Shown here one piece after another: positions 39,901 to 47,225 of a DNA stretch of 64,000 nucleotides (its first letter is position 1; each line of letters begins with the position of its first letter). Below the pieces are notes generated by a model. The model saw nothing but the letters and a program-made list of their open reading frames with translations. It was not told where the DNA came from and made no database searches. The translations under genes and the position numbers were made by a program. The stretch lies in NCBI RefSeq assembly GCF_026341515.1, contig NZ_JAPEOK010000002.1, positions 248,001 to 312,000 of the forward strand. The letters are read 5' to 3'. The DNA comes from Streptomyces sp. NBC_00878 (GTDB lineage: Bacteria > Actinomycetota > Actinomycetes > Streptomycetales > Streptomycetaceae).

Positions 39901-42900
39901 CCCTGGCTCGCGCGCGTCAGCACCGGCACCGGCACCGGCACCGGCACCGGCACCGGTTCCGCTTCCGCTTCCGGTTTCGGCCGCGGTCTGCGCGTCGACG
40001 TGGGCGGCCAGTTCGCGCACCGTCCGGTACTCGAAGAAGAGCGTGGTGGGCCATGACCGTCCCGTCCTGCGCTCCAACCGCTTGACGAGATCGACGGCGC
40101 CCAGCGAGTCCAGCCCGAGCGACAGGAACGGCGCTTCCTCGTCGACTGCCGACGCCGGTATGCCCAGTGACTGCGCAAGTAGCTCCCGCAGCACGGCGGC
40201 AGCACCGGAGACGGACGTCGACAGGTCCGTGCCGGAGGGCTGATGAGCCGCTCCCGCTCCCGCCCCCGACGTCGACGCCGATCGCGACTGCGGCAAGGGC
40301 GTTGCCGCAGTTCGCGTCGGCGAGTCGGCGACGGCAGGTCCCCGCACCGTCGTCAGGTCGGCGAGTACCAGTTGTGCCGCGTCCGTGTCGCACGCCGAAC
40401 GCAGTGCGGCCAATGCGGGCGCGGTCGCCAACGGGCGGCCTCCGGCACGCGCGGGGGCGCCGACACCGAGCGAGGCGGCGAGTCCCGTCTCGGCGAACGG
40501 CCCGAGATTCACCGACAACCACGGTCGTCCGGCCCGCCGTTCGGCGGCGGCGAAGGAGTCCAGGAAGGCGTTCCCGGCCGCGTAGACGCCGAGGGCCCCG
40601 GCGAGCCCTGGCAGGACGGAGGACACGGACGAGAACGCGACACACACCCCGGGACGCTGCCCGTGCCGGTGCAGTGCCTCGGACAGCAGCACGGTGCCGA
40701 GCGTCTTCGCCCGCAGCGCATCCACCGCCTCCTGTACGTCCGTTGCGCGCAGGCTCCCGGGACGCACCACTCCGGCCGCGTGGAAGACACCGTCCAGCCG
40801 GGGCAGTTCGGCGGCGAGCTTGTCGACGTCGTCCCGTTCCGCGAGGTCGGCCGGGTGGTAGCGGGCATCGGCGCCGAGCGCCACGAGTTCCTCCACCAGG
40901 CCCTCGGGCGGTCGCGGAGAGCGGCCCGTGAGGATGACCACCGGTCGGCCACGGGCGGCGAGGTCCCGGGCCAGCGCGGAGCCGATGCCGCCGCAGCCGC
41001 CCGTGATCAGGAAGGTGCCGTCGGCGGGCAGCCGTTCCTCGCCGTGTTGCGTCTTGGCCGGTTGCGGTACGACGGTCCGTACCAGCCGTCGCCCGTCCCG
41101 CCAGGCGACCACTCCGGCCGCCTGCGGTGCCGCCGTCTCGGCGAGGACGGCCCGGAGCCGTTGCCCGGCGTCGTCGAGGGAGGCGAGGTCGACCCAGTTC
41201 GCCACCGCTCCGGGGAACTCCTCGGGCACGGCAAGGGCGAGACCGCCGAGCACGGCCTGTGCCGGGTCCGGGCGCTCGGAGCCGACTCCGGTGACGTGCG
41301 CGTCCTCGGTCACGACCAGCAGCCGACGGGCCCCGGTCCGGTCGAAGAGCGCGAGTGCCTCTTGGAACACCGAGACCCACCGACGCTGCATCCGGTCGAA
41401 CGCGGCGGCCGTGCCGTACCCGTTCGCACTGGTTGGACCGGTCCGAACGGTCGGCCCGGCGAGCAGGAGCACCGTCTGCGGACGGACGGCCCCGGAGGCC
41501 GTGAGCGTCTCCACGCCCTGACCCGCGAGCTGTTCCGCGAGCGCGCGCACCGCCGTCGCGTCCGCGCCGGTCACCAGTACGGGACCGGCGGGAGCGTTGT
41601 CGGTCAGGGGCGCCGCCTCCCACGTGACGCGGTGCAGCAGCCCGTGAGCCTGGGTGTCGCGCAGTAGCCCCCGCGCCTGGGTGTCGGGCCAGAACCGGCG
41701 CCGCTGGTAGGGGTAGGGCGGCAGCGGCACGCGCCGCCGGTCCGCGTCGAGTGCCGTACGGTCCAGCGGCACGCCCCGCACCCACAGCCGCGCCACCGTC
41801 TCCAGCAGCTCCCGCGCCCCGCCGGCGGGGCGGTCCTCGGCGGCCCCGGCAGGCTCCGGCTTTCCGGGCGCGGACACGACGAGCACACGACCAGCCCCGG
41901 CAGCCGTATCGCTTGTACTGCTCGTGCGGCTTGTACCACTTGCCCAGGCCGTGGAACTGTTCTCGCCCCTCCCGGTCTCGTCCGCGCCGGTGGCCCGCTG
42001 GTGGGCCGCCGCCGCGCGGATCGGGCCCGTGAGGGTCTCGTCCGGTCCGAGTTCCACGAACGTGTCGTAGCCCTCGTCGAGCAGCCGTGCCACGGCCCGG
42101 CCGAACAGCACCGGCCGCAGGGCGTGTTCGCGCAGGTGGTCCGAGTCCATGCGCGGCTGCCACTCGGCGGTGAGCGTGCTCAACACGGGCAGGGCGGCAG
42201 ACGTGGTGTCCAGCGCCCGTGCCGCGTCGGCCAGGGCCTGCGAGACCGGCTCCATCAACGGTGAGTGAAACGCGTGCGACACCCGCAGCGGGCGCACCGC
42301 CGCGCCCTGCCCGGCGAGCTTCTCCGCCGCCCGCTCGACCGCGTCGGGACCACCGGAGATCACCAGTCGGCCGGGACCGTTGTACGCGGCGACCGCGAGT
42401 TCGCCGGGTGCTGCGGCCACCAGAGCCGCCACGTCCCGTTCGTCGGCTCCCCGCACGGCCAGCATCGCGCCCGGCGCGGTCAACGTACCCATGAGCCGCC
42501 CACGTTCCGCCGCGAACCCCACCGCGTCGGCGAGCGACAGTATCCCGCTGACGCAGGCGGCCGCGAGCTCGCCGACGCTGTGCCCGACCAGTGCGTCGGG
42601 CCGTACGCCCCAGGCCATCAGCTGCCGGGCGACGGCCACCCCGTGGGCGACCAGCAGCGGCTGCGCCACCTCCGTGGCGGCCTGTGCCCGCGGGTCCACC
42701 TCCGCGTCCACGCACCAGGACGTCAACTGCCGCCCGTGCACGGCGCCGACCCGGGCCGACGCCTCGTCGAGCGTGTCGCGGTACACCGGTGCCGTCGCGT
42801 ACAGCGCACGGCCCTGGCCCGGCCGCAACGCGCCCTGGCCGGGGAAGACGAAGACAGTCCGTGGCCGGTTCGCCACCGTCCCGGTGACCACGCCCTGCTG

Positions 42901-45900
42901 TCCCACGCCCCGCTGTCCCACACCCTCGGCGAGCCGTTCCCGGAGGTCCCCGTCGGCCACGACGGCGAGGCGGTGCGGCCCCTCGTCCCGCGCCGTGGAC
43001 GCCGTCAGGCAGACGTCGCCCTCGTCGATTTCCGGGTGGTCGCACAGATGGTCCGTGAGCCGGGACGTCCAGGCGGCCAGACCGCCCGCACTGCGTGCGG
43101 ACAGGGTCAGCAGGTGCGGGCCGCCTCCTTCGCGCGACGCGGACACGGGGGCCGGGACCGAGACCGGAACCGGGACCGGGACCGGGACCGGGACCGGGAC
43201 CGGAACCGGGGCCGGGACTGTGGCCGTGGCCGGGGCAGAGGCCGACGACGGCGCCTGTTCCAGGACCGCGTGCGCGTTCGTACCGCCGAAGCCGAAGGCG
43301 TTGATGCCCGCGATGCGCGGGCCGTGCGATTCCCACGCGGTCAGCTCGGTGACCAGGGCGAACCCGGACCGTTCGACCGCGGGGGAGGGCGGCGTGTGGT
43401 GCAGGGAAGCCGGCAGCCGGCCGTGCCCGAGCGCGAGCACCACCTTGACCAGGGAGGGCAGGGCGGACGAGTTCAACAGGTGCCCGACGTTCGTCTTCAC
43501 CGAGCCGAGCAGCCGTCGCCGACCGTCCGGACGGGCCGGGAAGGCATGCGCGAGGGACCGCAGTTCGATCGGGTCGCCGACGGCCGTGCCCGTCCCGTGG
43601 GCCTCGACGTACGTCACCGACCGCGGATCGACGCCGCAGATCTCGTACGCCCGGCCGATCACCTCGTGCTGCCGCTGCGGATTGGGTGCCATCAGGCTCA
43701 GGGAGGTGCCGTCGTTGTTGACGGCGGTGCCGCGTACGACGGCCAGGATCTCGTCGTCGGCGCGGCTCGCTTCCTCAAGTGGCCGCAGGACGAGGGCAGC
43801 TCCGCCCTCACCGGGTACGAACCCGTCGGCAGCCGTGCTGAACGCGCGGCCGCGGCCGGTCGGTGACAGTGCCTGTGCCGCCTCCAGCGCCTGGTAGCCG
43901 TCGGGTGTGAGGTGGAGGTTGACGCCGCCGACGACGGCGATGTCGCACTCACCGTCCGCGAGGCTGCGCCGGGCCAGATGCAGTGCCACCAGACCCGAGG
44001 AGCACGCGGTGTCCACGGCGAGTGCCGGCCCGTCGAGATCGAGGCAGTGTGCGACACGGGCGGCGACCAGATTGGGCAGGTTCCCGGTCAGGGCCGTGGC
44101 CGCGAGTGGTACACCGGCCGGGGCCGCGTCGGCAAGGATCTGCCGGTAGCCGCTGTCTCCGACGGCGGCGAACACGCCGACGCGCAGGCCGCGGCGGCGG
44201 GGACCGGCGTAGCCCGCCCGTTCCAGTGCTTCGTGGGCGAGTTCGAGGAAGATCCGTGCCTGCGGGTCGAGCGTGCGGGCCTCCTCGTCACCGATGCCGA
44301 AGTGTCCGGCGTCGAACGCGGCCGGGTCGTCGAGGAAGGACCCCCAGCGTCCGCCGGAGACGGTGGACGCCCGTCCGCCGGCCTGCCACTCTGCCTGCCC
44401 GTCCGCCCGTGTCGGGGGTGCGCCGTCCCAGCGGCCCGGCGGTACCGAGGTGACCGCGTCCCGGCCGGTGGCCAGCAGGTCCCAGAACTCCTCCGGCGTG
44501 CTCGCCCCGGGGAACCGGCAGGCCATCGCGACGATCGCCGTCGCGGGTTTGACTGCCGCGGTGGGCGGCGTCGGTTGCCGGTCGACGGCGGGCGACTCCC
44601 GGTCTGCGGCGGGCGACTTCCGGTCGGCGGCGTACGCATGCCCGTCCCCTGTGTCGTCAACTGCCGTCAGCAGGTGGTCAGTCAGTGCGGTGACGGTGTC
44701 CTCGCGCATCAGGGCCGGCGTCAGAGTGACGGCGAAGGCTTCTTCCAGTTCGGCGAGGACCTCCATGGCCTTGAGCGAGGTGCCGCCCAGGTCCGTGAAC
44801 CGGTCCCGGTCCGCGAAAGACGCCTCCGGCCGCGCCAGCACCCGCGCCCAGACATCGCGCACCACCTGCCGCACGTCACCGCGGGAGCGGGGCGACGCCG
44901 TCCGCCCCACGTCGTCCGGCCGTCCCGGCCCGCCCGCGGACGTGTCGTCGTAGGTCGGGGCCGAGGACGCGCCCGAGGAGGTCGGGGCCGAGGACGCGGA
45001 CCGGACGGCGGCCGAAGGGATGAACGCGGGGCTGGAGAGGGGGCTGGAAGAGGCCGTCGGCCGGTACGAGCCCGCCTCGAAGCGGACCCGCATCCGCTGC
45101 CGCTGCACCTTGCCGCTCGTCGTGCGGGGGAAGGCCGACGGAGGAAGAGCGAGGACGTACACGTCGTCGTGGCCCAGTGCTCCGCGGACCCGCCGGGCGA
45201 TCTGGTCCAGCACCTCCGTCGCGGTGCGCGGCGGGCGGCTCCAGGACACGAACACCACCACGCGCTCGCTCCCGGTCAGCGGGTCGCTGGAGCCGATCAC
45301 CGCCGTGATGCCCGCGGGCAGCCCGGGCGTCGAGGCCGCCACCTCCTCCATGTCCGGGGCGTGGAAGGTCCGGCCGTTGAGGAAGAGGACGTCCTTGTGG
45401 CGGCCGCTGACACACAGCCGGCCGTCCCGCAGGAAGCCGAGGTCCCCGGTACGCAGCCAGCCGTCGGCGAAGGTCTGCGCGGTCGGTTCGGGAAGGCCGT
45501 GGTAGCCGCGCGCGATCTGTGGGCCGCTGACCTCGATGTGACCCACCCGCCGGTCAGCCAGCGGCCGGCCGAGCTCGTCGGTGATCCGTACCGAACAGCC
45601 GGGCACCGGCAGGCCGACGTCCATCACTTCCACGGCGTCGCCGCCCGGCTCCCGCTCCACCGCCCGGCCACGGCTGAGGGCGGCCCGCTCCAGCACCACG
45701 GGCGCCGCCACCTCACCGAGCGGCGGGAAGGTGACGGCCACCGTCGCCTCGGCGAGCCCGTAGACAGGCGTGGCCGCCCGCGGGTCCAGGCCGGTCGGCC
45801 GCATCTTGTCCGCGAAGTTCCGCCACACCGTCGCCGAGATGGGTTCGGCCCCCACCAGCATCAGCCGGACATGGCTCAGGTCCAGCGAGGCGAGCACCTC

Positions 45901-46683
45901 GTCGGAGACCCGGCGGACGGCGAGCGCGAGCGCGAAGTTGGCGGCCGACAACACCGTGGCCCGGTGCGCGGCGGCCACGTCGAACCACAGGCGCGGCGAT
46001 TTCGCGAACGACAGAGGGCCGATCTTCACTTGCTTCACCCGCATGCTCAGCGGTGCCAGATGGGTGCCGATGAGTCCCATGTCGTGGAAGTAGGGCATCC
46101 AACTGACCACGACATCCTGCTCGGTGAGCGCCGTGGCAGCGGCGATCTGCCGCAGGTTCGCCACGACCGCCGCATGCGTCAGCTCGACGCCCTTGGGCGA
46201 CCCGGTGCTGCCGGAGGAGAACTGCAGGAAGGCCAGATCGTCCGGCCTCGGCACGACCGGCGAGACGACCGGTGTGGCGCACTCCCGCAGCGTCTCCAGT
46301 CGCAACACCCGTGCGCCGGCGGGCAGTTCGGCGGCCACCCCCGCACAGGCCGCGTCCGCCACGACAGGGGGACGGCCGAGGTGCTCCCACACCGGGGCGA
46401 CCCGCCGGGCGTCGGGAGCGAGCGGCACCGGTACCAGCCCGGCGGCGAGCGCGCCCCAGAACATCGGCTGAAAGTCCTCGCTGCGCTCCGCGAGCAGCGG
46501 CACGCATGTGCCGGGCTCGACCCCGGCGAGGCGATAGCCGCCCGCGACGCGCAGGGACTCGTCGAGCAACTGCCGGAACGTGACCGCGACTTCGCTTCCG
46601 TCCCCACGGACATGGACGATGACCTGCTCGGGGGCCTGGCGGGCTGCGTCCAGCAGTACGTCAAACAGCGATGCAGTCTTCAT
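33886..46683 (-). CDS. Hybrid FAAL-PKS-NRPS megasynthase ending in an AAR-like reductase domain
   Basis: One 4265-residue protein. Order with approximate residues: FAAL acyl-AMP ligase 1-570 (LQFSSGSTGSPKGVELTH, YFHDMGLIG, TSGKVQRQRM); ACP 598-678 (LGGTSLKAMEV); KS 713-1141 (VDTACSSGL, EAHGTGT, KTNVGH); AT 1272-1568 (GHSVGE and HAFHS, malonyl type); KR 1885-2118 (TGGCGGIG, Ser and VYAAGN); ACP 2158-2228 (LGLDSLGAV); C 2271-2698 (HHAAADG); A 2738-3245 (FDASV, NLYGPTE); T 3345-3411 (LGGDSMLVL); C 3445-3875 (HHLIGDG); AAR-like 3897-4265. The last part matches cyanobacterial acyl-ACP reductase: ALVGYLPAPDHL, LGARCVSLAGMIPS, VTTGHAATVV, a GLGSIG dinucleotide motif and a Cys in LASCRTESLL. It should join a fatty acid, one malonate and one amino acid. 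There is no TE and no MbtH nearby. ATG 46683 fits the FAAL family start; the frame is open to 46782. Confidence 0.95.
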   Translation of the reverse strand: MKTASLFDVLLDAARQAPEQVIVHVRGDGSEVAVTFRQLLDESLRVAGGYRLAGVEPGTCVPLLAERSEDFQPMFWGALAAGLVPVPLAPDARRVAPVWEHLGRPPVVADAACAGVAAELPAGARVLRLETLRECATPVVSPVVPRPDDLAFLQFSSGSTGSPKGVELTHAAVVANLRQIAAATALTEQDVVVSWMPYFHDMGLIGTHLAPLSMRVKQVKIGPLSFAKSPRLWFDVAAAHRATVLSAANFALALAVRRVSDEVLASLDLSHVRLMLVGAEPISATVWRNFADKMRPTGLDPRAATPVYGLAEATVAVTFPPLGEVAAPVVLERAALSRGRAVEREPGGDAVEVMDVGLPVPGCSVRITDELGRPLADRRVGHIEVSGPQIARGYHGLPEPTAQTFADGWLRTGDLGFLRDGRLCVSGRHKDVLFLNGRTFHAPDMEEVAASTPGLPAGITAVIGSSDPLTGSERVVVFVSWSRPPRTATEVLDQIARRVRGALGHDDVYVLALPPSAFPRTTSGKVQRQRMRVRFEAGSYRPTASSSPLSSPAFIPSAAVRSASSAPTSSGASSAPTYDDTSAGGPGRPDDVGRTASPRSRGDVRQVVRDVWARVLARPEASFADRDRFTDLGGTSLKAMEVLAELEEAFAVTLTPALMREDTVTALTDHLLTAVDDTGDGHAYAADRKSPAADRESPAVDRQPTPPTAAVKPATAIVAMACRFPGASTPEEFWDLLATGRDAVTSVPPGRWDGAPPTRADGQAEWQAGGRASTVSGGRWGSFLDDPAAFDAGHFGIGDEEARTLDPQARIFLELAHEALERAGYAGPRRRGLRVGVFAAVGDSGYRQILADAAPAGVPLAATALTGNLPNLVAARVAHCLDLDGPALAVDTACSSGLVALHLARRSLADGECDIAVVGGVNLHLTPDGYQALEAAQALSPTGRGRAFSTAADGFVPGEGGAALVLRPLEEASRADDEILAVVRGTAVNNDGTSLSLMAPNPQRQHEVIGRAYEICGVDPRSVTYVEAHGTGTAVGDPIELRSLAHAFPARPDGRRRLLGSVKTNVGHLLNSSALPSLVKVVLALGHGRLPASLHHTPPSPAVERSGFALVTELTAWESHGPRIAGINAFGFGGTNAHAVLEQAPSSASAPATATVPAPVPVPVPVPVPVPVPVSVPAPVSASREGGGPHLLTLSARSAGGLAAWTSRLTDHLCDHPEIDEGDVCLTASTARDEGPHRLAVVADGDLRERLAEGVGQRGVGQQGVVTGTVANRPRTVFVFPGQGALRPGQGRALYATAPVYRDTLDEASARVGAVHGRQLTSWCVDAEVDPRAQAATEVAQPLLVAHGVAVARQLMAWGVRPDALVGHSVGELAAACVSGILSLADAVGFAAERGRLMGTLTAPGAMLAVRGADERDVAALVAAAPGELAVAAYNGPGRLVISGGPDAVERAAEKLAGQGAAVRPLRVSHAFHSPLMEPVSQALADAARALDTTSAALPVLSTLTAEWQPRMDSDHLREHALRPVLFGRAVARLLDEGYDTFVELGPDETLTGPIRAAAAHQRATGADETGRGENSSTAWASGTSRTSSTSDTAAGAGRVLVVSAPGKPEPAGAAEDRPAGGARELLETVARLWVRGVPLDRTALDADRRRVPLPPYPYQRRRFWPDTQARGLLRDTQAHGLLHRVTWEAAPLTDNAPAGPVLVTGADATAVRALAEQLAGQGVETLTASGAVRPQTVLLLAGPTVRTGPTSANGYGTAAAFDRMQRRWVSVFQEALALFDRTGARRLLVVTEDAHVTGVGSERPDPAQAVLGGLALAVPEEFPGAVANWVDLASLDDAGQRLRAVLAETAAPQAAGVVAWRDGRRLVRTVVPQPAKTQHGEERLPADGTFLITGGCGGIGSALARDLAARGRPVVILTGRSPRPPEGLVEELVALGADARYHPADLAERDDVDKLAAELPRLDGVFHAAGVVRPGSLRATDVQEAVDALRAKTLGTVLLSEALHRHGQRPGVCVAFSSVSSVLPGLAGALGVYAAGNAFLDSFAAAERRAGRPWLSVNLGPFAETGLAASLGVGAPARAGGRPLATAPALAALRSACDTDAAQLVLADLTTVRGPAVADSPTRTAATPLPQSRSASTSGAGAGAAHQPSGTDLSTSVSGAAAVLRELLAQSLGIPASAVDEEAPFLSLGLDSLGAVDLVKRLERRTGRSWPTTLFFEYRTVRELAAHVDAQTAAETGSGSGTGAGAGAGAGAGADAREPGSDARRAPLPPAAHDGTPFALTPVQLALYTSSRLHPDVPARGHLRLTIRGPLDTHVLGRALTVLAERHGMLRMRVDDAGATPVQRLAPTMPLPTWYEVREGTAQSVADVESALSNQPFNLAAEPPVRAVVLRQDPNLAHLLLVVHHAAADGYSLNILTEDLWALYTALWRGEDPQLALPAPDFAAYAAAGTRISSSGPGSGSGSGSGGPDATRRYWAERLAGRGEPLRLPYDGDPDAPPSGPLLQHHGTLDTDVTAGLERLAAAHDVSLFHLLLAAYVRCLVRWTGRRDIAVNVARARRDDRFEGLDRLVGPLADTLPLLCEADPDEPLGTLAGRLRRAWLESERHADLSSLDLAGLLSGADGGPRTASPAGFSFARFPARLAADCPVDVRATSAGTGSAATRLSLLCWADGPVLRMSWNFPARLFERPTVARLDREYREELAALCALPTPPAPSLSLSSSPAAAVSPASLVASAPLAGSDGGSTLVTRLLDRFRATPAATAVDAGGTTLTYAALDRASGLLAARLRALGVRPGHLVGLLTEPGPDTVIGVVGILRAGAGWVPLDSAHPTARMADQLARTGATTVVCHASTLSTATALGGVRAVAVDNLPTAQADNSAPATVPVPVSAAEAIAYVIFTSGSTGRPKAVPITHRAMENYLDWAVTTFGYGPHDRLAQTASPCFDASVRQLLAPLLVGGTVVTVPRDLLRDPELLLAYVERARITVWSSVPTLWEQLLSASEERAAQGAGRPDLSALRWVHVGGEALPAEHVRRWFDLFGTGTRIANLYGPTEATINATCHVIDVRPGDDVQLLPIGRPVACTDLEVVGPDGVPRGPGESGELLIAGVGLTPGYLGEPELTARAFAVRDGRRWYRSGDRVRRAEDGTADGTLEFLGRVDDQVKIRGNRVEPGEVEAALQTHHCIARAAVTAREGRLLAFVTVRPGSGRPDSRDVRRYLSDVLPPYMVPARMTVVDALPLTGTGKVDRRALSDMAETPAERTDHRERTDHRERTDLAHHADRADLAVKDAGVAPEQALTALSASLPAQPKSLPAQPNSPLAQPKSLSAPSPSMTAPSSTTVGRGTPPATPTERRLAGIWSELLEAGPVYREDDFFDLGGDSMLVLQVFARLGKQEGPLPRPTAVYRHRTLSALAGAVDAAMDAAVDTAAGQPRDSTTTAAVRPAGEDHTAPFPLTPGQRGFLLAEELSPGGGAWLARLRLSGPLDQEVFQAAVDLLVERHAMLRTVFPFGARPPVQQELPRSLRLPVVFETLADRGEVDERAAAEADRRFEPWTWPLLRLRVLTVAPQEHVLLVHAHHLIGDGYSAALLMQELTDVYDRLAAGHTTELSTPRAAFRDHCLLLAGAESGAAGAEPGSVPDAAERRARLGAPYRPPVLRAPDDGSGSTAIGSTAIGGAATAFHSAEFVLDASRTAGLRALAAEAGATLYAPLLTAYHQQLTEATGQADLIVGLAVSGRDRPLPDVHRIFGPFAAAVPVRPPATAEQEPAEGHFAGALRRIVAEAEEARTHEDVLPRHANGLPLTSQFFFTFLDFSALAAPNDGGLTLSWEEADSAFAPPSTATDVFMAVRPDGDGLRVTLRGSARAFSPPALDSFARSIRARLTRATSPGSAVRRQNPQSTMDAALVGYLPAPDHLARLAGLPDGALPRADLRAMLFPDGEPRLLETVTTTLGRSGFVCVPLFADELGRDPGLVGHTGRAVSLAASLGARCVSLAGMIPSLTGYGFDVLSSVEEAVGVTTGHAATVVSVVKTVQAALDATGQNLADLNVAFVGLGSIGSSSLELLLSQATRPPRRLTLCDVRGSGPRLTELARNLRERGLADEVAVVESRQTLPDAVYGADLLVTAISGSAAVLDVDRLRPGTTVIDDSFPHCFDTGRALARMRERQDVLLLGGGLLRIGHVRREPAEGLPAAAAAGYLAQPWIEDTLASCRTESLLQAAQPELPLVHGLVDREVAHAYGQAVERAGVTAAPLHLLGHVIDADLLKCVRR
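39286..39309. repeat. GAGCCC hexamer repeat in the first C domain
   Basis: Four tandem copies of a GAGCCC-type hexamer encode a Gly-Ser stretch on the minus strand ([12 protein letters not shown] in the protein). It lies in a loop inside the first condensation domain of the megasynthase, before the TRRYWAERL segment, and is probably a flexible surface loop. Confidence 0.8.
39921..39956. repeat. CACCGG hexamer repeat between ACP and C domain
   Basis: Six tandem CACCGG units encode alternating Gly-Ala on the minus strand (GTGAGAGAGAGAGADA) between the second ACP and the first C domain of the megasynthase. It forms an inter-domain linker whose length could change by slippage in steps of two residues, without a frameshift. 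Confidence 0.85.
43161..43216. repeat. ACCGGG hexamer repeat in the KS-AT linker
   Basis: Degenerate tandem ACCGGG/ACCGGA units encode a Pro-Val alternating linker (VPVPVPVPVPVPVPVSVP) between KS and AT of the megasynthase. Pro-Val repeats make an extended, stiff spacer. The unit of six bases preserves the reading frame upon slippage. Confidence 0.85.
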
Positions 46684-47225
46684 GGGTCCGTTCGTTCGTG
46701 CGGAGGCGCATGGCGCAGGGCTGATCCCACTGGGCCCGGCCCCGGGAGGGTCTGGGCCCGGCCACGGGAGGGTCGCGGTCATGGTCCGGTATGGATCTTG
46801 TCTTCTCGTTGTCTCATGGGAGCCTGACGGACGTTGGGTCCCGTTTCATGAGTACGCGTACTCAGCCGGCGTTCCGCATGGCAAGGTCAGGACGCGTGGC
46901 CCGCTCCCGAAGCCGGTGAACCCTCGCCCGGACTCAACGGCCTCGTGGCGGCCGAACGCGGGTGTCGACGGCGGTGAAATCGCCCCTGGCGACGATCAAT
47001 TCAAGCCGTTGTCTTGTCACTTCCATGACAACCCTGTGCGGGTGCTGCCACCCTGCTGTGGAACGTTCACTGATCGTTCACATCTCCACATGTTCCACAT
47101 CTTCGCGTGCCGCCTCGTGCGGCACTCCTTCCCGCCCCACCCCCCATTTCCGGACGGGCCGCACCCAGTCGGTCTGTTCGCCGTCGGCCCGCACCAAGGG
47201 CCGGCCGTCGCAGGAGGAGAAGACA
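46684..47225. promoter_or_regulatory. Divergent region between megasynthase and M4 protease
   Basis: These 542 bases separate the megasynthase start from the protease start and should hold both promoters. Seen by eye: a small inverted repeat TTGTCA-CTTCCA-TGACAA near 47013-47031, a direct repeat CGTTCACTGATCGTTCAC near 47064-47081, and a stem GTGCCGC-CTCGT-GCGGCAC near 47107-47125. A strong AGGAGGAG ribosome binding site (about 47212-47219) precedes the protease TTG start. No AGGGG box pair like those in the right locus is present. No gene is supported. Confidence 0.4.

Noticed and set aside
39917..43336. A 1139-codon open frame on the minus strand inside the megasynthase
   Set aside because: It is Arg/Gly-rich low-complexity translation of a shifted frame; the real frame has clear KS-AT-KR domains.
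43912..46827. A 971-codon open frame on the plus strand opposite the FAAL-ACP-KS part
   Set aside because: Antisense shadow from high GC; no domain or start signal.
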